Shown here: positions 44,513-57,100 of the stretch, in pieces | Layout: each line of letters starts with the position of its first letter | Numbering within the stretch: the stretch's first letter is position 1 | Assembly: GCF_001039355.2 (NCBI RefSeq) | Contig: NW_019774069.1 | Location: 809,746-873,745 of the forward strand | Source: Lingula anatina | Lineage: Eukaryota > Brachiopoda > Lingulata > Lingulida > Lingulidae | DNA length: 64,000 nucleotides | Reading direction: 5' to 3' | Made by a program: the position numbers and the translations under genes | Notes under the pieces: model-generated | Databases searched by the model: none | Told to the model about the DNA's origin: nothing | Seen by the model: only the letters and a program-made list of their open reading frames with translations

Positions 44513-44980
44513 ATGATGGCTGAAGAAAATTGCCAAGTTCAAAAGACCACCAAGCAAAAAGAAAGGCGTCCAAAAAGTAAACTCCATCGATCTCGAGTCT
44601 CTGCTGAAGTAACAGAACACGATCTGGAAAATTGGAAACTTACAGCAGATTGCTGCAAAAGGAACAACTTTCGTGTATTTCTGCCAAATGGTTTAGAGAC
44701 ACCGGATACGGATCGAAGCCATGTAGGCCTACGACAGGCTTCTACTAACAGAAATGGTAGTTTCATGATCCTTACAGAAAGGTCACGCTTATATTCTGAG
44801 GGAATTGCAACCACGTCGCCATTAGACATACAACCTGGGCCGTTGTGTCCAAATTCTGTTAGGCATCGGCGATTGGTTTACAGCTTTCCACTGTCCGTTG
44901 GGTGCCCAACTTGTTGGAGTGCACAAAGGCAACCTGCTCTCAATTTCGAAAATAAACCAAAAAGCGAGGTCAGAACATAA
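44513..44980 (+). CDS. Possible small gene, 155 residues, unrecognised
   Basis: The frame starts nine bases after a good acceptor (gtttttcag). Its N-terminus is Lys/Arg-rich and hydrophilic (TTKQKERRPKSKLHRSR) and it has scattered cysteines. No domain, signal or membrane segment is recognised. Composition looks more protein-like than the surrounding chance frames, but there is no second exon or homology to confirm it. It could be a first coding exon, a lineage-specific gene, or chance. Confidence 0.35.
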   Translation: MMAEENCQVQKTTKQKERRPKSKLHRSRVSAEVTEHDLENWKLTADCCKRNNFRVFLPNGLETPDTDRSHVGLRQASTNRNGSFMILTERSRLYSEGIATTSPLDIQPGPLCPNSVRHRRLVYSFPLSVGCPTCWSAQRQPALNFENKPKSEVRT

Positions 44981-46119
44981 ACATAGCGGACGCCGGTTGC
45001 AGACAAACCGGTGCAACGGAGCAGTAGGAACGCCTGGGAGTCTTTTCTGCACTGTACATTGACACCACATATGCTTTAGTATAAAAAGAACTGCTTCGAT
45101 CTAAGTTTCACATGAAAAAGTTAACTTGAAAAGATACGCAGACAGATTTTTGTGGAATTGACATGATATTGTTCATGCAAGAGAAGGCTATTTTTAGTTG
45201 CATTCAAACTTGAAGCACCCAGAGATAACTTGACACTAACCTCTTCACTGTAGCCTATCTCCATCGTGTCAAGTCACTTGAAGAGGTTAGGGTGACTTGA
45301 AGGGATTGAATGACATGTTTGCCATACCTACCATATTTTAGAAAATCTGGTGGTTATGGTTGAAACTGTTTTAAAAGACGACTTCACAAATTGAATTGGA
45401 TCACAACCATTCACTAACAAAAAGTATTATTAATCATCATATATAAAAAAACTTCTAATCACAGAAAGCACCTCCAGGTATAGTACAGTAAAATAGTAAC
45501 ATACAGCAGTAGTTTGATCTTCGTTTTTCTATATCACAATATCATAGTTTTAAAAATAACTCAAAAGAGTTGTGGCATAAGCTATCAACTTACTATAAAA
45601 ATCATAAACATGAATGATTATTATTATGGCAAGAAAAATCCTACAATTTATCAACCTCCGATTTGTATTAAAAATGTCAAATTACTAATCCTATAAAACA
45701 ATATAAAATAAAACATCTTGCAAAGCTCTTTATCCCCAATAACCCTCAGTAATTTGAACAAGTCACTAGTTATCTATCCCAAGGTCAGCAAAAGTTGAAT
45801 TAAACTAACCAGATAAATCTTACTGTGCATTCATCGGTTTGAATAATCAACTCATCCCAGTATACATATAAAATTCAGCAGTTTAATATTACCCTTTTTT
45901 TTAAAAAATATTTCTAATCTGTCATTTGGGTGTATCTAGTAATCATGAAGCTACACCTATATATTTATCATGAAGCTACTTCAAATTGTCTTTATTTAAA
46001 CCTAAAATACCAAATATAATCTAATATATGAAAATATATGCAGAATAATATATACGTATATAAACACTGTAAAACAGCAAAGAGCTGCTTCTCTACTTAG
46101 CTTGGCACAGTTATACCAG

Positions 46120-46156
<37 letters not shown>

Positions 46157-46779
46157 CAGACTCTACAACTGAAAATGTTTATTGATTTTGAAAATATACA
46201 ACTCCCATTTTTTGTCAAATGTATTTCTCACAAATACATTAGTTTGAAGTTGGCAAATTTTACCTTTGTCAATCTCCTTTTAACAGAAATAATGCTAATA
46301 TATTTGTATTGCAAGAGATCAGACAAAATTGATTAGTCACTTTGGTGTGCATATAATGATACAGTGAAATTTGAAAGAACCTGATGATTTAACCTTCAAA
46401 TTAACTGAAAAGATGCACATGTACCTTGAAATCTACCGGCTGCTGTTATCAATACAATAGATATCAAAATTATATTTATTCAATAATTCTTCATTATGCA
46501 ACTAACTGGTGATTGTTGTCCATCAGTAGACATTTATCCAATCAAACCCATGGTGCAGTCTGTATAGGGTGATATAACATTTGCACAATGGCTTACTGGT
46601 CGAAATTCATGCTTCCCAAAAAAACCCAGATGGCTGCTTTTAAGATTGTAAGAAGTTAATAAGCTTTTTGAAATTCACGGCACATTTCTGTAAAAAATAA
46701 ACTCCTTGAAAAGCATAAAGACCTCGATGTCACCCATGCAATGAAGGAATGTCAGTACAGATATCAGAATATGTTCACA
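44981..46779. other. 3' flank of the LRRK-like gene with (TCTA)n microsatellite
   Basis: AT-rich, with a (tcta)n repeat at about 46120-46157 and a 12-bp inverted pair (ctaacctcttca / tgaagaggttag) at 45238-45291. The part next to 46780 should be LRRK-like 3' UTR. No gene is seen. Confidence 0.4.
46120..46157. repeat. (TCTA)n microsatellite
   Basis: About nine uninterrupted tetranucleotide units. Confidence 0.9.
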
Positions 46780-49700
46780 TTAGTTCCACACACTATGCAC
46801 CCTATGTATCAAGTCAGTTCCATATGCCTCCCACAGTAGCAACTGGGTACATTCCTCAGGGGCTATCACATCTGCAGTCACCTCTGCTGTAGGTCGCCTG
46901 ACAAAGTGACGCACAGCAATCACCTGGTCTCCAAACACACAGACCAGCTGGTCTATCTCCCCTCCCTTGAATTCAGGCAAATCCTTGTATGTAAGCTGGG
47001 CCAACACACGACCATAGTCATAGCCATGTGGTTCCTTCCTGCTTACATTCACCACCAGTATATCTCCTCCAGCTCGTCCAACCCAAATGGTGTCCTGGAC
47101 AATGGCTAAAGATAACACCCGGGTCTTACTGTTGAATGTTGTACGCAGTCCTGGACATATGATGTCGGACTTCACTCTACCCCTTAGTGGTTGCACATCT
47201 CTAAGGACAGATGGAGTGGCGATGGTGGTGGCTCTGTTTGATAAAGTATGACCGCGCAGAGCATGTGATCGTGCTAATGGAGGATGGAGTCTAAGACTGC
47301 TGCCTTCTGAGTCCGACTCATTACCAGTAGTTCCTGTGACTGAATGTTCACTCTTGATGAAGGACTTTCCTGGTTCTGGTAAATCATGAACTGTGTTTGT
47401 GGCAAAATCCCCTGGCCGACGTAATTTGTCTGCTTGTAATTCCTCACCTGTTTCTGGTGATGATGGTGGATCAAGTGGTTTCATGGATACACTGACTTCC
47501 TCCTCCTTCTCTTCATCTCCATCCTCTTCCCTCTCATCATCTGCCTCACTCGCGCTGGAGGAACTTTCTAATAAGATATCCACTTCAGGCAAATCTGGTG
47601 ATGCAATGTTGCAGTCCAGTGGATGATTATATGAGCAGTCCAAAATAGAGCAAACCTCTCTGGTCTGAGTGTTGTATTCCTTCACCAGTGGTGCCTTATG
47701 GCTGACAACCCATGCATGATTGCCTGAACACACCATAGTCCCTACAACCAGTTTTGACTGCATAAATGCCTGAATGCGTTCCTCCACCATAAATGTCTTT
47801 GTGCTGATAATACTGATGGAGTGCCCACATCCCACCCACAGCTCCTGGCCCTGGTTTACTATGATCATGCAGGATACAGGCATGTCCAGCTGGTCCTTTG
47901 GCTGCACAAATAATGTCTTCTGCTCTCTCCATTTGAATGGAGAAGCTTTAGAATGAGCAGGCATGCTTTCTGCTGGGTCAAGTATCACCAGGCGCCCACC
48001 TTTCAGACCAATGTAAACTCGTGGAATGTCAATCTAAATTACAGAAAATGAAAGAAGATAATTACCCAAACTGAGTTTTACTATTTTTGTCTATGCCCCA
48101 GACTAATTTTTTTGCTGAATCAGAGAGATTTAATCAATGTCAGTTATCAGTTATCAACACAAGTTGAATAGAAATATCTGTGACAGTTCTCTGAACATCC
48201 CAATATTCTTTCTTTTTTTTTGTTGTAATTTTGTTTTGAACAGTATAAATAACCGTATCTGTGCCATTTAGCCAGAGGTAAAATGGAATATAAGGATAAG
48301 ATCAAACTTTCTGTTGCAACACCCTGGTAAATACCCACAAAACTATATCAGGCACATAATGATAAAGTGTATTTAGTTTTAGGGCCAACCAATTTTCAGG
48401 ATATACATTAGAAAAGGTTACAAAAGATAACATTTTACCTTGATGGGTAAATTAAATGAAATATTTTGTATCAATTATTTATGTATAACCACAGGATGTA
48501 TGAGATGCTCATTCTCTAAACAAGGTGTCCTCAGCTAACAATTTCTCAAGTAATTTGTTAACAAAATTGTACATGTGAACCATATGATACAGACCTTTTT
48601 TTAGCCAGAAATTTCAAAGGAGGGGGTTGGTCCTTTTTCTCAAAAAGTTACCTGTATACTATAATGACAGAACCTAGATCAAATTTTGATACAAAGGGAA
48701 TATTTTTTCCTGGCAAATGGGTGGTTAGGTTTACAGACCTCTTCCATTGTCTTACTCTGAGAGATGATAACTGTCTCAACATCCTGCAAAAAAAAAAAAA
48801 AAAAAAAAAAAAGTTGCACTGCCCACATCTGTTGCATTTTCACATTTAAATCATACTACCTGTTGTTTCTGGTACAGCATACACCGTGGTTCCTCCTTCA
48901 AGGTCTTGATAAAAATAATTTTGGGGGTGCCTACTCTTGGTCTGCTCACCACTTCTAGCTCTTTGTTCTAGAAAAAAACATGGTTTTATTAGTATTTCAT
49001 AGCTGCAAGTAATCTGCCCCTATTATTTCTCCAAACATCTTTGAATATATAAAGACAGTGGCAAGAGACAGAGATGGCCTGCAATTGAATCTCGGTGACA
49101 GGCTGTATCCTGCAAACCACTTAAAGGGATAATAACTCTTCGTTCCGACCAAAAAATTAATTTTCCTGGAGTAAACAACAATATTCCCATACTTACCAAT
49201 GGTTAATGAATCCATTTTTACATTCAAAGTTAGTCCCTGTTTTTTTTCTAAAAAGTATAGCCATCAATGGAGGTCACGTGGTCTAAAGACAAGCTCAGAT
49301 ATCAGAATAATAGCTATAACTGCCATTTTTGTGGTAAAACAGAATATATTATATTTCTATGAGCTATTCACAATGTTTTTATTGTGAAATATAGATCTCA
49401 TACGAAGAGTTATTATCCCTTTAATAAAACACTGACAGCACTGAGTAAAAGGATGCTCTACACCAAAACCACCTTATTTACAACTGACCAAAAAAGTTCA
49501 GAAAAATGAAATTGTTCTTCAATAATTAAAAACTACGTAATGTTGTGGGAAATTCTTCAAAGTATATAAAAAAGGAATGAATAATTGCTGCATTACCTAT
49601 CAATATGTGGTTAAAATATTTACCTTAGCTTTTATGGTTGTTTAATAATTATTCAACATATTGTTTCTGAACTTTTTCGGTCAAGCATACTCATATTTGT

Positions 49701-52700
49701 AAGTACACTTACACAAAACTTACTACAATAAACAAATAAATGAACATGTTAGTTTAAGTAATATACAAAGAAAATATACAACCAAATTAACCTAATTTAC
49801 CAATATGAAAGCAAAACAGTAAGTAGATGTACAGGGTAGATGCAGTGTTATACTCCTGATAATTTAAGTTATATTGTCAACTTCACTTTCCTTACTTGGA
49901 TTAACTACTGATTGATGTGTCATTTTCAAAGGTCATCAGTACATTATGGGAGAACTTGTAGTCATCAAGTAAAGACTTTTCACAATTATGATGACATTTT
50001 TTTTTTTGAAAACGAAGATAACTAGAGAGCAAAGCTGCCAAATATTCAGATGCCATACAGGAAACAAGGCAGAAAAGCTGTCAAATGTTCAGACATTGCA
50101 TAGAAAAAAGTGCACAAAATAATGTTTTGGCCAATTTTGATGCACTGTTTCATAATGCCTTAAAACAGGATAGTCACGTTTACCCTCTTAAATTATGTAC
50201 TTCAGGTAACATGGACACTGAAAAACTAGCAAATGATTCAGTTCCACAGGATATAAAAGCTACTGAAAGTGCTAAAATTTCACACACATACACAAAAAGT
50301 AAACCTGCCTCTTTACCAAACAAGCCACTCAGTAAATTAAAGTAAAACAAAAATATGGTTTGGCTGTTTTGGGGCAAACGTCGTGACTGTGATGACACGG
50401 ACAGACGGACCAATCAGAATACATACAAAATATAAAAACCCTTAAAAAGACCAACACAATCAGATGTTGATGGGCAACATATCACCTGCCACATTGTTTG
50501 CCAAATACAGTATGTTTCACCCCGGCACAATTGTCACTTGTAAGTACTTTGGCCCATCAAGTCATACTTTTTTAATGTTCAGGTACAGGAGATGGTCCTT
50601 CTGCTGTATATAAGGAACCAGTGAACATGTGTATATCATATGAAATGACTGTGGAAAGCTGATATTAGTTCACATATATCTGACTTTAATTTAAAATAAA
50701 GTGTGATTTTTGTACCTATAGTCAAGAGGAAGATCTACTGACAGAGTGATCATACTTGGAAACAAGTGTGATGATTAATTCTTCTGCATAAAACAGACAT
50801 TACATGCCTTAGTAAAATATTAAAATTTGTAAAATTTTAATATGCTGAATGGAGAGGTTTTTGTCATCTAAGGTAGGCCATGTTATTGTGAGGCTTTTTT
50901 CACATCAAATGGGTTATCAGTGGCAGATTTAGGGGGTGTCAGGGGTGTTCTGACCCCCCCTCCGATTTCAGAAAAAAAAAAAAAAACATACCAAAGGTTC
51001 CCTCTTCAAATTAGAATTTTGACAAGCTGCTCTAAACTGTACGAATGGCCCCATTCGCCAGCTAAAATACCAGACTCCAAACCCCACACTTCATATCCGC
51101 GGACACCCCCTTCAGATAATCCTGGATCCGCCCCTGGTTATTTTAGTGTAACAGTCTCTACTGGGTCACACAGTATGATAGATCCTAAATGTTTATTGTA
51201 ATGAAGTGTAGTTAAGGTCCAATCAGTTTCAAATACAAAAACCTGTATCTCCTTTTCTTTAATCACAGAACATAAATCTTATCTTTTACGGAATCAGCAT
51301 GCTGCAATAAACTGCTTCAGTAAGCAAGAATATATTTGGGATAATCAATAACTAATTTTCAGTGGCATGGTAATAATAAGCAACCTTTTGTGCAAATCTT
51401 TAAAATGCTTTATTCCAATATATGCCATTGATAAATATAAATGATGATACCAATAACTTGGTTATAGTAATCTTTCCTTCATATTCTACATCATTTTTCT
51501 TGATCTTTTTCTTTTTCATATCTCTTTAATACCACACTCAGCAAGCATATTTAAAGGGAAAACAAGTGCTCCACTTGGGGCAAGGATAATTTCCTCATAC
51601 TCATCAATGGTTACGTAATGAATCCATTCAAAGTTAGTCCATGTTTTTTTTTCTAAAAAATTTGGTTTGTTGTAATGATCTCATATGAGATTATTACTGA
51701 GGTATATCCATTTATGAAGGTCCGCATGGTCTGATGGCAAGCATAGATTCCGGAATAAATGCAATAACTGCTGTTTTGGCAGTAAAATGGAATTTATTTC
51801 TAGGAGTTGCTTACAATGTATTTATAATGAAATATGAATCTCATAAGATCTGTTGTGATCCCTTTACCACTTCTTTACATTTAAGCCTTTACAACTTTGC
51901 CACTATGACCTTTGCATTCTTTTTTTTTTTTTTTACATCAAACAATATAAAACAATATGTCAAATGAAAGTACGACTAACTCCCCCCCCCCCCCTTCCAA
52001 GTCACTTGGCCTGTGTTAGAATAACAGCTAGGTTGTCGTGGTTAATAAATTCTTCCTATAAGGAGCTGTTGTTTTTGAATTGACTCTAATGGTTTTCTGT
52101 ATTCTTGGACTGTTAATAACTTCCCACAATGTTATGCTTTTCACAAGATCCCAAATGCAAAAATATTTCAATAAGCATTTTAGGTTAAAGGATTCAGGTT
52201 ATAGCCCACAGACAGTTCCAGTATGGTATCTCCCACAGACAGTTCCAATATGGTTTTCACATACTACCTAACACCCCTCCTGCAGTAAGTAGTGGAATTA
52301 ACCACATGGTCCAAATTACCACCACATAGTCATTCTGCAGAAAGCAAGCAGGCAGCTGACGAACCGACATAATCTTGTTTATAAATATCTGGTAATTTTT
52401 GCCTCTTGGGTAAGAAGAAATGGTATTTGCCACCACTAGATACAGAAACTGGTGAATTTATTGGACAGCAGCAGATCAGTTGGTAATTATTGAACTGCCT
52501 GCAGGAATATTGGACATAGGCAGCAATGAGAAATGTACTGGTTACTGGAACTGCAAGTACAGACAGACCGCAGATTGGATTACAAAGTACAAAGTGCACT
52601 GCTTAGTCACTGTTCAGTTCTGGTTGCTTCTCAGGAACGCAGGCAAGTATTCTGTATTTGTTGTCTGGTTTAGTCTTGAATGATTTTTCTGTGACTAATA

Positions 52701-52911
52701 TCAGTATAGTCAGTAAATGGTGAATATTAACTTTTTGTTTCTGTTTCAGTTTCAGAACTAATCAGGATTTAATCACTGTTACAACTTTAGTTCCTGTTGT
52801 ACCAAGAATTTCAAGTCACGTGCCCAATCATATTGTGTCAGAGTAAGATTCCAAATGCAAGATGGTATATCATGAGAGACTGTAGTAGGCAGGTAGTAGA
52901 GACAAAACTCC

Positions 52912-52957
<46 letters not shown>

Positions 52958-54082
52958 TGTGTGTCTGTGTGTGAATGCACATGAGTGCATGCAAGGGGGA
53001 TCAACATTAATTAATTGACAATTTGACAGTTTCTAGAACAAATAAGAGAATTATAAAACTTGCAAGTCTGAAAAAGTAAAGAATTTTTATAGTGCACTGG
53101 AAATTAGGAGAACAAAACCACATTTAGAGCGCATTCCCAGAAATTTAGATCGATCTAACTAGATTGACCTAACTCTCAGAGGGTTCACACTAAATTGCTG
53201 TCAGCCGACCGCGCACGAAGTTAATTACCCCCTTACAGCTTTTAGTAGGCGGAACAGACATTTAGGCCAGCTAAGCTCACAGTAATCTAGTGAGACTCCC
53301 CACGGGGATAGATCAATCTAAATTCTGTGGGGAATGGGGTCTTAGACTCGTTGCCTCTTGTACAACTAAGTGACTAATTCACAGAATTATACTAGAGGAG
53401 ATTTGAGAAATAATGGACGAGAGAAACACCACATACTGACTAGACTGGAAAGGAAAAAAGTTGCACATATGTTCGTGCATTAAAACTTAACAGCTACTTT
53501 ACAAAAGAACATTTTTATCAAAATAATTTTTCAAATACTTTTGGATGAGATTTGGTGCATATATGTTAAATTCATTTATGACCAATAAGAAGAGGCTGAG
53601 TACCAGATATCCACTACAGAAAGAAAACCATTTTGAAATTTGATGGTCACTGTCCAGTGTAATGAAACATTCCACACAAGTACCGCAGTAATTTCAGCAT
53701 CACAGTAACATGCCAAAAACTCTAGTCTAATCCCAATAAGTTTCAACATAAATCAAATCAGACATAAGAATTATCTATGGAAATATCCAAGAAACATTGC
53801 AACAACAACTGTACACAAAATTGAGTGAAAAATCTAGCAATTCTTTGTCTAGTTAATATTAATTAATGAATATGAATCGACCATAGGTCACGTTAGAATC
53901 TAATTGGAAATTTCAAAGGGGGGGGGGGGGTCTTCTTTAAAAGAAGGTGACCTTTTTACAAATTTAGCTGACCTAATCTAAACAATGGCATTGAACCGAG
54001 AACAATATTTGATTTAGAGTAGAATTTTTCTGACCTAAAGTTTTTCTAAGCCCCATTCCCCATCTCATTAATGCTTTCTGGT

Positions 54083-54122
<40 letters not shown>

Positions 54123-57100
54123 GCGTGCTAGTGTGTATGATAAGTTTCAATTAATTTCTTAAGGTGGCATTTTATTGTTAATAACTGAACAATGGAACGT
54201 CTAATTTTGAGAACTATGTGTATCATGTTGGTAATCATGAAATAATGCTCTATCAGATGCAGGCCTTACCACTAGTACAACTGCCAATGCTCCAAATAAC
54301 CATCAAAATGAAATTACCAGTTATTCCCAGGGCAATACATGCTGATGAGAAAGCTGCTTGGAAGATCTAAAAACCTTCTTTATCCTCTATAATCTCACGC
54401 AATCAATAGGTTAAAATGGTTTTGCACTTCTAGTGTTGCTTTCGCCTTCATGAATATCTAAATGTATTTACACCATTGGATATTTCAAACATAATATAAA
54501 CCACAGATCATAAATAAGTATTCTTCAGACTCCTATTATAATTTGCTTGGAGTTTCTTATTAATAATATTTTCACAATAGGAAGTGAAATTTCTTCAAGC
54601 TGATTAATCCAATTCCCTAGTTGGTAATTAAATTATATTACTAAGGCAAATTAACAATAAGGCAACTAAAAACATGAAATGGAAAAAATGGCCTGAAAGA
54701 ACAACGAAAGGTAATTAAAACAAATTTAACTAATGTTGATTAATCAATGCTGTCTAATGTCAAGTCTTTAAACTACTATTGTTTAATAACTGCTTTAAAC
54801 AAGGTCTTCAACATACAAAAAATATATCTGGAGTTAGTAAGCCTGGACACTTTATCATCTCACTCTCCAGCAAAACCCTACTTAGATTTTGGCAGACCAT
54901 TAAAAGGGAGCATGAAAATCCCTGTAGTTATTTTCCCCAGGCATGTGTGTCCTGTTTCTGAAGGTGTGTGATATCTTGTTAAATTTTCATATGCTATAAT
55001 GCTTACTGTTCCAAGATAAGACGGGATAGGAAAAAGATTGAACTGGGTTTGGTAATGAATTACATATGTAAGCAAAGAATGAGACTTAATTTTATAAAAG
55101 GATGAGACTAAATTTTATAACTTTACTTTCAAAAACAGCTAGTCATGGTCATGGGTAAAACTAAACTAGATTGAGGGATCCTTGGTCAAAATTTAAGTAA
55201 TGGTGCTCAATGTGAACTATTAAGTTTTTCAAAAGCATTATTGGCTTTTGAGTGCACATTTTAATTAGAAATAGATGGCATAGACCTTAATTTTTACAAT
55301 TCACTTAAGATTTAGTTCTTTTTCTGCTAAGTAAAAAAGTTATTGGCTCATTGTTATGATATGGTTTTGAATTTTATAGGTTAAATTGACAATTTTCACT
55401 TCTTCTTCAGGAACTAAACAATGAAGAAGACTGTAGGATTCTTTATAGCCTTTCTAACTGTGGATTTCATGGGTTGCCTTGTATGGTGGATGGGACCTAG
55501 TGTGCAACAACTCACTGGATCTTATAATATATCTATCAAACCAGCAACTATCTCTAGTGCACATAAACCAGCTATTCTAACATTCAATAATGCAAATTCA
55601 ACTTCCCCTAAAACAGAACACATTCCAAGAAATGTTGTGCAATTGACTCCTGAAGAGCAAAAAATAGTTTCACATTTCAAGCCTAGCATGAGCTCCAAGG
55701 ATTTGGGCATGATGATGGACTTACTGACTGTTTTCACTAATGCTCTTAAAAAAGCAAATTTATCATATATGATGTATGGGGGGACTCTCCTGGGAGCCTA
55801 CAGGCACCATGGCTTCATTCCATGGGATGACGATGTAGATTTGCTAATGAATGATGCAGACAGAGGGAAACTAAAGGCAGCTGTTTCTGCTTTAAGTCCC
55901 GTCTATGTTTTGGTGGTCTCACAAAAGGTGCGCTGGAAATTTTTCAAGAATTCTTCTAAAATGATTCGGAATCTGAAATGGAGGTGGCCTTTTCTGGATA
56001 TATGTTTTTACAAGGAGAATGCCAACCAAATATGGGATGTTGATCCTGGTTTTAAACGGCTATTTACATTTCAAAAGAAAGACATTTTTCCACTACAGGA
56101 AAGACCTTTTGAAAATATAACGTTATTGGCTCCTAAACACACAGAGAAGGTATTAGCTAAGAGCTATGAGCTATCTGTTTGTTCCACAAATACATACAAC
56201 CATAAGTCTGAACATTTCACAGACAAAAAATCACAAGCAAAAATTGGATGTGACAAGCTTTATGAAAAATTCCCATTTGTCTTTAGGGAAAAGTTAAAGA
56301 ATGGTGTTAATGAAACTCTTCTTTTAGGCAATTCTCTATTAAAATGGCATTTCATTAAAGAATAACAATTTTGAAAATTACCAATAGTCGTAGATAACAT
56401 CAACAAATGAACACATGCTTTTCGTAATTGTTTCCAAGACTCTAACAAAACCAAATAGAAAGATAATAGCATGATATGTAATTATAATTCTGAGGCAAAT
56501 AAAGCTGACTAGCTTTTCCTTGATTTAAAAGTTTAACAGAAAAATACAGTTACATTTTATACAAATGAAAGGATATGAAAAAAACAAAAACAAAATATAA
56601 TTGTCCATATAAACCATTTTACAGAATTTCTACGGTAGACAGATGCATTTCTGAAATGCATTCTGATAGTCATTTGCAAGGCATGTTATCCATCTTTTCC
56701 CTCATTTCCTGGGTCAGGCTGTCATGCTGAATTTCTTCTACTCTGTCACAACAAGATGGAGGCTGGGCTGCAGACAACGACAGTCAAAGCCAAAAAATAT
56801 CTACAGGCAAAAATTGCAAAATTTAACCTTAACAAAACTTCTTGATGAAAAAAAAATGTCCGATTTGTTCTTTGTTAAATTCCTTCTATAAATATTCAAA
56901 ATGTTAAAAAATTCTTCTTTTCCTTTACAATCTGTACTGAAAGTACTGGTGCAAGAAAATTGCTTTTTAGCAGATTAATGAGACTATAGACCATAACTTT
57001 TCAAATATATATATGGTTTTTTTCAGTGCACATTTTAGATATATGTATTTGTCGAAAATACAAATTTGAATAAAATAAAATACACTCAATTTGAACTATT

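Noticed and set aside
50085-50345. 86-codon + strand open frame in the LRRK-like intron
   Set aside because: No motif, no splice context and no resemblance to the LicD gene 5 kb downstream; in AT-rich DNA such frames occur by chance.
52779-53018. Frames encoding His-Thr or Val-Cys repeats
   Set aside because: They are translations of a GT microsatellite.
54330-54390. ctgatgag resembling a hammerhead ribozyme core
   Set aside because: The required second core box and flanking stems are missing.
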